Of a stretch of 10,901 nt of DNA, positions 6,501-10,901 are shown in pieces. The stretch's first letter is position 1, and the number at the start of each line of letters is the position of its first letter. The notes beneath the pieces were generated by a model. The model worked only from the letters and a program-made list of their open reading frames with translations, ran no database searches and was not told where the DNA came from. The DNA is taken from positions 1 to 10,901 of the forward strand of contig DNXU01000296.1 of NCBI GenBank assembly GCA_003505715.1, in the 5' to 3' direction. Position numbers and translations under genes: made by a program. Origin of the DNA: Cyanobacteria bacterium UBA8803. Lineage in GTDB: Bacteria; Cyanobacteriota; Cyanobacteriia; Cyanobacteriales; Coleofasciculaceae.

Positions 6501-6781
6501 ACATCCTGCACCGCCTCCTGTGGCTGTCCGAACACAAACCCCTAGAAATTCCTAATTTCCTCGCTTTAGCACAACCCGACGCCACCCAACTGCGTCTGGT
6601 TGCCCAAGCCTTAGCCGGACGCGCCCTTACGCCAGATACTTCTCCCCTCTCCCCCGATGGGAGAGGGGCAGGGGGTGAGGGTGTTTCCAGCCAACGCACT
6701 CAAGAACAACAGGCGATCGATACCCTACTTGCTTCTTGGAAACGAGTCGTAGAAGAGAACTTATTTACTCAAAGGAAGTAA
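3509..6781 (+). CDS. DUF1156 DNA methyltransferase with Zn ribbon (COG1743-type, probably adenine-specific)
   Basis: The 1,090-residue protein opens with the DUF1156 signature (RKGHISTLHLWWARRPLVAA, 28-47). AdoMet motif I is DMFSGGG (118-124), followed by AVELNPVAH. A C368-x4-C373 and C434-x2-C437 pair forms the Zn ribbon, and the catalytic motif IV is DPPY at 667-670. Motif I before motif IV, with a long section between, matches the alpha order of N6-adenine methylases; the middle section is the likely target-recognition region. It should transfer a methyl group from S-adenosylmethionine to host DNA and protect it from the partner activities. The start ATG is coupled to the preceding gene. 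Oddities: about 163 low-complexity residues (191-353), bounded by inverted repeats, separate LYPKI from the conserved AYLWTRTVKCPNPGC segment, and a hairpin repeat adds a G/P-rich patch at 1044-1058. The core motifs are intact, so it is probably functional. No distinct target motif can be read from sequence. Confidence 0.9.
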   Translation: MTSDRRLIEDFIPIREISLEAAREKSIRKGHISTLHLWWARRPLVAARAAVFATLVAAPETPQKRNALSKAMIELCKWEAGEATIAKARKQILEAQRERLNLPSDTPLNQVPPPKVLDMFSGGGAIPLEALRLGCETYAVELNPVAHIIELCTLVYPQKYGKKLADEVEKWGNWVIEKVREEIGDLYPKIGELGVGSSELGDGGELGEDEQLQGIGGLAEIDRLGERGLSDNQGISAGGEIRTDISNLESSHLNSSQYSGRMGQGVNQRVYLSSESSQRVTDGVGNSSDSSSTSELSGFNQSETTSKRDGQNWQNAQWTNQQIRNQAINGEQLSLFPDSQSSSNSQFPTPNSPLLTPVAYLWTRTVKCPNPGCGAAVPLVRQTWLCKKIKKYVALKVIPNHDTKRVEFEVVKSTTEKGLGFDPASGSSRGNSTCRHCGTTVDVKYVKKEGLAGRINQQLMSIVCTTSGEQGKTYLAGKQYEHYVPDESELNNRLEQLCKETGLTIPSEPLPDYGVLGFRVQPYGLLKWSDLFTSRQLLSLMTFVKWVRLAHEKMLQQGYEEEFGKATSTYLGLGIGKVVDRLSALGVWYTGGEKLQSPVASGRLPMCWDFPEANPLEQGSGGWEKGQEYLIPTLRSLVEINNPAIAKRQACQKLDLPDSSIDAVITDPPYFDAIAYSYLSDYFYVWLKRSIGHLYPEHFSSQLTPKKNEAIMEPSRHGGDKAKAAKAYEDMMHQAFCEASRVLKTGGTMVVVYAHKTTAGWSTLIDSLRRAKFTITEAWPLDTEQQGGLRSLRASLASSIFLVARKRKDAKVGDYAMDVRPLLAEIVRERVKNLMSEGVTGADLVIACIGAGLRAYTQYDSVELPNGEELDASSFLDEVQKEVLEAVLTDVLLCDKRGVSLVDKPTQYYILGRYEYGEASVDFDEANTLARGVGVELDGAGGLTDGKLALVKKTKNQVQLRDYSDRGAFEDLGIQKTEKQQTFNVKPQAIGAAPTLIDILHRLLWLSEHKPLEIPNFLALAQPDATQLRLVAQALAGRALTPDTSPLSPDGRGAGGEGVSSQRTQEQQAIDTLLASWKRVVEENLFTQRK
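4079..4566. repeat. 488-bp in-frame segment bounded by perfect 19-bp inverted repeats (heptad TTGGGA type)
   Basis: The left arm at 4079-4097 (GGGGAATTGGGAGTTGGGA) is the exact reverse complement of the right arm at 4548-4566. Heptad-like AATTGGG/AGTTGGG units continue inward on both sides. The arms are of the short tandemly repeated type common between cyanobacterial genes, yet here they lie inside the methyltransferase frame. The enclosed sequence has no stop and encodes a Ser/Gly/Asn/Gln-rich stretch, residues 191-353, between two parts of the conserved protein. No transposase or intein motif is seen inside. A non-autonomous element or repeat-mediated insertion that kept frame is the likeliest origin. 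Confidence 0.75.
6644..6668. repeat. Hairpin repeat CCCCTCTCCC-ccgat-GGGAGAGGGG in the methyltransferase 3' end
   Basis: This is a perfect 10-bp stem with a 5-base loop, followed by GCAGGGGGTGAGGGTG. It is a form of a dispersed hairpin repeat that I recall as widespread between genes in cyanobacteria. It is read in frame as part of S-P-L-S-P-D-G-R-G-A-G-G-E-G near residues 1045-1058. The strong stem could slow the ribosome or stabilise or attenuate the transcript just before the nuclease gene. Confidence 0.65.
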
Positions 6782-6816
6782 CATTTCTTTGTTCTATTTC
6801 CCATTCCTTAATAACT

Positions 6817-7449
6817 ATGGTTCAGACAATTCAAGCCAAAGATATAGACTTACGCTACTTAATCAACAATTTTGGTCTTCAACTCGTTCAGGATGACCAA
6901 TTCTTCCCAGAGTGGCAAGAGAATTTACCAGAAATCACGGATTTAGACAAGCAACTACTAGATAAAGTAAAGGCGGGTTATTTTAACCTCCTTAATTACC
7001 CACCTCTTCTAGAGGATGTGATTAGAATGGCAATCCTCGACCCGCTTCTCTTCATTGGAGATTTTTATTTAGCTCCCTTTTATGTAAAATCAGAAGAACC
7101 TGTAGATATTGCTGTAGAAGATGAGGAAACTCTGGTTAAGGGAAGAATTGATACATTAGTTTTAAAAGACCAATTTTGGGTGATGGTGATTGAGTCCAAA
7201 AGAGCATCTTTTTCTATAGAAGCAGGACTCTCACAGATTCTTGCCTATATGTTGGCAAACCCTCATCCAGAAAAACCAAGCTTCGGTATGATTACCACAG
7301 GTGGGAGTTTCATCTTCATCAAATTGGTCAAAGCAGAAACGCCCCAATACGCCACATCTGATATTTTAGATATGCGCAATCGCGGCAATGAGCTATACAG
7401 CGTCCTCAGTATCTTAAAAAAACTCAGTCAAATAGTCATTAGTAATTAA
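6817..7449 (+). CDS. PD-(D/E)xK protein of the cyanobacterial 'restriction endonuclease subunit R' type
   Basis: This 210-residue soluble protein starts MVQTIQAKDIDLRYLINNFG, the usual opening of this cyanobacterial family; an in-frame ATG at 6736 is rejected because it would overlap the methyltransferase and add unrelated residues. GRIDTLVL (109-116) and WVMVIESKRA (121-130) supply D112 and E126-x-K128, the core of a PD-(D/E)xK nuclease fold, followed by a helix with Q140 and the MITTGGSFIF strand. The family resembles the N-terminal nuclease part of type I HsdR but has no helicase, and it is often multicopy and stand-alone. DNA cleavage is predicted, not shown. It lies 35 bp after the methyltransferase and has no clear Shine-Dalgarno. 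Its position between methyltransferase and ATPase suggests it could act as their nuclease, or that it is a later passenger. Length matches the family. Confidence 0.8.
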   Translation: MVQTIQAKDIDLRYLINNFGLQLVQDDQFFPEWQENLPEITDLDKQLLDKVKAGYFNLLNYPPLLEDVIRMAILDPLLFIGDFYLAPFYVKSEEPVDIAVEDEETLVKGRIDTLVLKDQFWVMVIESKRASFSIEAGLSQILAYMLANPHPEKPSFGMITTGGSFIFIKLVKAETPQYATSDILDMRNRGNELYSVLSILKKLSQIVISN

Positions 7450-7459
7450 CACACTCATT

Positions 7460-7666
7460 ATGGTTAAAACTCTTCAAGCCAAAAACCTTAGCCTGTACGA
7501 CCTAGAAAAGAAATTTAACCTCACTCTAGCTAACCCTCTTCCATCACTCTTGGATAAATTGACGAGTTTGCGAGGATACAGCCAACGAAAAATTAAGGTT
7601 GTACCCCAGATTGACGGAAGAGCGCTAAAGTCGCGTCTACCCCAATTCAGATGGGAACACTCTTAA
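7460..7666 (+). pseudogene. Truncated tandem paralogue of the PD-(D/E)xK protein
   Basis: The 68-residue frame begins MVKTLQAKNLSLYDLEKKFN, clearly the same N-terminus as the gene ending 10 bp upstream (MVQTIQAK...LRYL..NFGLQL). Homology stops near residue 28. The remaining 40 residues (SLRGYSQRKIKVVPQIDGRA and following) do not match the family, and the D...ExK nuclease core is absent. It is therefore read as a 5' fragment of a second copy joined to unrelated sequence. It has no Shine-Dalgarno. A short regulatory peptide is conceivable but unsupported. Confidence 0.65.
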
Positions 7667-7713
7667 AAGAGACCTCAACCCCAATTGCCCCCTAATCTCT
7701 CCCTCGCTTACTT

Positions 7714-10629
7714 ATGAGTAGCGCCTATCAAATCAAACCCTGGACGCAAGTTGTTACCCCCCACCCAGATATCCTAGCGGGCAACTTAGATAACGCCACC
7801 TATGCCGCAAGCTTGGGTGCGGTGATTCGTCAAGACCCCAAATGCCCCAAGGTTTACCGTGATGCTCGTGACTTCTTCGCCGCCACCTATCTTACCAAGG
7901 AACTGAGAAAGCTAATCGAAGATGTTCTTAAAGGCTTGCGGGGAGAAAGAGGCGATCGCGTCCTACAATTGCGTACCCCCTTCGGTGGTGGCAAAACCCA
8001 CGCCTTAATCAGCCTGTATCACATTACGAAACATCGCCAGGAACTACAAGCATTTCCTCAATTAAACACGCTACCCGATCCCGGCTCCGTACAGGTTGCT
8101 ACCTTAATTGGTTTGGATATCAGCGCTAGTACCGGAATTCAGATTGAGCATGGTCCCCACATTCTCACACCTTGGGGCTACTTTGCATGGCAGCTCGGTG
8201 GATATCCAGCCTACTCGCTGGTAGAAACCGAAGACCAGCAGCGCATTGCTCCTGGTAACGACGTGCTGCGGAAAATATTTGGCGATCGCTCTATCCTACT
8301 TCTGATTGACGAATTTTTCGTCTATATCGAGAATGCAATGGGGTTACAAGTAGGAGACTCAACCTTCGGTCGCCAAGTTCTCACCTTTGTCCAAAAACTC
8401 ACCGAACTGGTTCGAGACCTCCCCAAGACAGTTTTAGTTTATTCCCTCCAAGCCAGCGTTCAAGAATCCTTTGGCAATGAAGGTTTGCTGAGTGCTTTGG
8501 ATAAACTCGTCAGCCGAATTGATGCTAAAAAAGAACCCGTTTCCGGCGATGAAGTGATGAAAATCGTTCAGCGGCGTTTGTTTACTAATGTGGGTGACCC
8601 AGCCATTATCGCTGAAGTCGCACGGCAGCAAGCCGAACTCTACCGCAAATTCCGCGAGAGTTATGCCGATACGACGCGGGAAAAACAGGAAGTCCAACAA
8701 CAAGCCGATATACTGGCAGAACGGATTCAATCGAGTTACCCCTTCCATCCCGACTTACTGGATTTGATGTACCATCGCTGGGGTAGTCTACCCAGTTATC
8801 AACGCACTCGTGGTGCGCTGCAATTTCTTGCCAGTAATGTTTACGCCCTCCGCGAAGCCAATGACCCCTCCTGGCTGATTAGTCCGGGGAATGTTCCCTT
8901 CAGCCATGAAGCCGTGAGAAATGCGTTCTTTACCCAAGTGGGAGAACGAGAGGCTTACAGTTCTGTGCTGGCAGCCGACTTAACCGGTCGTAAGGCTAAA
9001 GTGAAAATAGTAGATAACCGCATTGCCCAAGATGCACCCGCCCTCTCGCAGTTAAAGGTGGGGACTCGTCTGGCTTCAGCTATCTTAATGTATTCGTTCG
9101 GGGCAAGAAGCGGCGAAGACAGAGGTGTTTTAGAACAGGATATAACCGGGGCTTGTCTGACACCAGGGCTTGACCGCACGACGATAACGGCAGCTCTAAG
9201 TGACTTGCGGGAACAGTTACTTTACTTGCATTATGTCGGGCGTCGCTATCGGTTTGAAACCAAGCCGAATCTCAACAAGCTGATTATTGACGAAGAAAGT
9301 AAAGTGAGCGGGGATGAAGTTTTAGAACAAATCCGCTCTGAGCTAGATAAGGCATTGCAGACTCAACGCGGCAAGGTGGTGGTATGGCCTGCCCAGTCGA
9401 GTCGAATCACTGACCAAGTGCCGCAGTTTAGCGTAGTTTATCTCGACCCCAGTTGGGCACACAAGAGTCCGGAGGTGGCTATCGAGGACGCCCTCTCATG
9501 GTTAGAAAACCGGGGCAACGACAAGCGAGAATACAAGAATGCGATCGCGTTTGTGGTTCCCAATCGAGCGCAGATGGATAAAGCCCGAAAAGGTGCGAGA
9601 ATGGCACTGGCGATCGCCTCACTCCTCGATCAGAAGAAGAAGTACAAGTTCACTGCTAAAGATGCCGATGAACTGACCAGCAAAGGCAGAGATACTGCCA
9701 ACGAAGTGAGTGCCGCGATTCGTCGCCTCTATGACTATATTCTGTTACCACTGCCCGACCCTAATGGCGATAAACCCGTCCGCTTAGAAACGATTGATTT
9801 ACAGTCTCAACTCAATACCAGTCAGAACCTACAAGACCGAGTGTTAGACGCGCTGAAAAATCACGTCTTTGAGTCCATTACCCCTGGCAAATTGGTACGG
9901 CTGTCTGGTTTAGAGAATCTGGATACTGAATACATTACGGCAGAGGAACTGGTAAGTTATTTCTTTCGTTTCCCCAACTTTCCCAAGATGTTAGGGGTAG
10001 AACCCATTAAAAGAGCCATTCTCAAAGCGGTAGAACAAGGCATTCTGGGTTACGTCCCCTTGATGACGGTTTCCTCCGATGGCACGCCGCTGGTGGAAAA
10101 TCCCAGTCTAGTTAGCCTGAACCGAGTGATTCCGCCTGACGAGTTAGACATTTCCGGCTATCTATTGTCACCCAGCCTAGCCACTCAACTGCGTACTCCG
10201 ACTTTAGCTGATCAAGAATTGGATACAACAACATCACAGGACGATTCCGAAGATGACACCAACCAGCAAAAAACCCAACCTGACTATTCGGGTAGCGTCA
10301 GCAGCATAGCCCAAAGGACAGTAGGGGAAGGTAAAAAAGCTGTTGAGTACAAGTCTCAAGGCAGTAGCGTCAAACGTTCAGTCTTAGTAGACATTGTTAA
10401 CGGTAAACAACCCGCTCGTCACTACAAACTGACTTCTACCACGAACAAATCTCAAATCTTTCAACTGTTTGAAGTGCTGCAAGCGTTATCTGACAAAGCT
10501 GATGATATGACAATCAGTATTGAAGTGCGAGCGCATACGCAAAAAGAATTTGACGCCACTTGGATTCGCAATGCGATTGAAGAACCTCTCGACGAGATGG
10601 ATATTCAAGCCTCCACGCAGCTAGAGTAG
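7714..10629 (+). CDS. DUF499 AAA+ ATPase (COG1483-type)
   Basis: The 971-residue cytoplasmic ATPase begins MSSAYQIKPW, with the family's KPW...V.PHPDILAG opening, which supports this start although no Shine-Dalgarno precedes it; the 47 bases before it are C/T-rich. Walker A is TPFGGGKTHA (88-97; K94, T95) and Walker B is ILLLIDEF (194-201; D199, E200). The family segments YPFHPDLLDLMYHRW (342-356) and YQRTRGALQFLA (362-373) follow. A helical middle, an acidic Asp/Thr/Gln-rich linker (about 835-862) and a basic C-terminal domain complete it; length is normal for DUF499. It should hydrolyse ATP to power or license action on DNA together with the DUF1156 methyltransferase, its usual genomic partner. 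The exact step (remodelling, translocation or assembly) is unknown. HIP1 sites at 7952, 8282, 9541 and 9610 and GC-richer codons show it is settled in the host genome. It is the last gene of the set. Confidence 0.9.
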   Translation: MSSAYQIKPWTQVVTPHPDILAGNLDNATYAASLGAVIRQDPKCPKVYRDARDFFAATYLTKELRKLIEDVLKGLRGERGDRVLQLRTPFGGGKTHALISLYHITKHRQELQAFPQLNTLPDPGSVQVATLIGLDISASTGIQIEHGPHILTPWGYFAWQLGGYPAYSLVETEDQQRIAPGNDVLRKIFGDRSILLLIDEFFVYIENAMGLQVGDSTFGRQVLTFVQKLTELVRDLPKTVLVYSLQASVQESFGNEGLLSALDKLVSRIDAKKEPVSGDEVMKIVQRRLFTNVGDPAIIAEVARQQAELYRKFRESYADTTREKQEVQQQADILAERIQSSYPFHPDLLDLMYHRWGSLPSYQRTRGALQFLASNVYALREANDPSWLISPGNVPFSHEAVRNAFFTQVGEREAYSSVLAADLTGRKAKVKIVDNRIAQDAPALSQLKVGTRLASAILMYSFGARSGEDRGVLEQDITGACLTPGLDRTTITAALSDLREQLLYLHYVGRRYRFETKPNLNKLIIDEESKVSGDEVLEQIRSELDKALQTQRGKVVVWPAQSSRITDQVPQFSVVYLDPSWAHKSPEVAIEDALSWLENRGNDKREYKNAIAFVVPNRAQMDKARKGARMALAIASLLDQKKKYKFTAKDADELTSKGRDTANEVSAAIRRLYDYILLPLPDPNGDKPVRLETIDLQSQLNTSQNLQDRVLDALKNHVFESITPGKLVRLSGLENLDTEYITAEELVSYFFRFPNFPKMLGVEPIKRAILKAVEQGILGYVPLMTVSSDGTPLVENPSLVSLNRVIPPDELDISGYLLSPSLATQLRTPTLADQELDTTTSQDDSEDDTNQQKTQPDYSGSVSSIAQRTVGEGKKAVEYKSQGSSVKRSVLVDIVNGKQPARHYKLTSTTNKSQIFQLFEVLQALSDKADDMTISIEVRAHTQKEFDATWIRNAIEEPLDEMDIQASTQLE

Positions 10630-10797
10630 CACCTACAAATTCTTAAAGTACCTGGCAAGCGGTAACACTTCTGGGGGATGGCTCTTCGGTTAATATCAAT
10701 TTCCTTTGCCTCACTAATATGATGTCCGGTTAAACACCCATAATATCTGTACGGGCGGGTTTAGGGACAAATATTAGAGACAGCTCAGATATGGCTT
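10630..10797. other. Intergenic region after the DUF499 gene
   Basis: No gene, tRNA or clear rho-independent terminator is seen. CTGTACGGGCGGGTTTAGGG (10748-10767) resembles a dispersed GC-rich cyanobacterial repeat, recalled rather than searched. The stretch runs directly into the 23-bp tandem repeat. Confidence 0.5.
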
Positions 10798-10901
10798 AAG
10801 TCAAAACCCTGGGTGGAGCGAAGTCAAAACCCTGGGTGGAGCGAAGTCAAAACCCTGGGTGGAGCGAAGTCGAAACCCTGGGTTGAGCGAAGTCGAAACC
10901 C
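10798..10901. repeat. 23-bp tandem repeat, four full units and a partial fifth, continuing past the window
   Basis: Units start at 10798, 10821, 10844, 10867 and 10890 with consensus aagtcRAAaccctgggtKG followed by agcg. The first three are identical (CAAAA, TGGAG); the fourth has CGAAA and TTGAG, and the partial fifth has CGAAA. The CGAAACCCTGGGTTGAGCGA form looks like the parent unit. Within it GGGTT and AACCC can pair across units. The period of 23 is not a multiple of 3, so it is not a coding repeat. Confidence 0.9.

Noticed and set aside
6736..6816. Upstream in-frame ATG giving a 237-residue form of the PD-(D/E)xK protein
   Set aside because: It would overlap the methyltransferase by 46 bp and add 27 residues not found in the family; MVQTIQAK at 6817 is the natural start.
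10798..10901. CRISPR array
   Set aside because: The units are contiguous 23-bp tandem copies with no unique spacers.

Overview
The window looks like chromosomal DNA from a filamentous or colonial cyanobacterium. Seven copies of the HIP1 octamer GCGATCGC (101, 3150, 6399, 7952, 8282, 9541 and 9610) and several repeat types typical of such genomes point to this: TTGGGA-type heptads, a CCCCTCTCCC/GGGAGAGGGG hairpin, a 23-bp tandem repeat, and an ATCTAAA-type low-complexity repeat. The genus cannot be fixed from the sequence alone.

The plus-strand backbone reads as a DNA-modification/defence operon. It begins with the 3' end of a large helicase-type protein carrying a C-terminal DUF3883 domain (to 827). 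It resumes with a small DUF4926 protein (3108-3512). This overlaps by ATGA a DUF1156 Zn-ribbon adenine-type DNA methyltransferase (3509-6781). A 210-residue PD-(D/E)xK protein of the cyanobacterial 'restriction endonuclease subunit R' type (6817-7449), a truncated paralogue of it (7460-7666) and a DUF499 AAA+ ATPase (7714-10629) follow. From general knowledge, DUF1156 methylases (COG1743) and DUF499 ATPases (COG1483) travel together with helicases and nucleases in defence islands. The simplest model is that the methyltransferase marks self DNA while the ATPase, helicase and nuclease act on unmarked DNA. That division of labour is inference.

Between 828 and about 2940 the backbone is interrupted by an AT-richer minus-strand cassette without any full HIP1 site. 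In transcription order it holds a frameshifted ParD-like antitoxin (2848 to 2581), a 298-residue protein with an E...DD...QxK pattern resembling DUF4297/Cap4-type nucleases (2574 to 1678), and a 234-residue protein resembling a degenerate uracil-phosphoribosyltransferase fold (1548 to 844). Past the cassette, at 2961-3020, lies a diverged copy (52 of 60 bases identical) of the helicase 3' end at 741-800. The cassette is therefore bounded by duplicated helicase tails, as expected if it entered the operon by recombination. This nuclease/PRTase-like pair is the best candidate here for an undescribed module.

The methyltransferase gene has itself absorbed repeat DNA in frame. A 488-bp segment bounded by perfect 19-bp inverted repeats (4079-4097 and 4548-4566) encodes a low-complexity linker ending near a QLSLF motif. 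A 25-bp hairpin repeat sits near the 3' end. The window closes with a short intergenic stretch and a 23-bp tandem repeat running off the edge.
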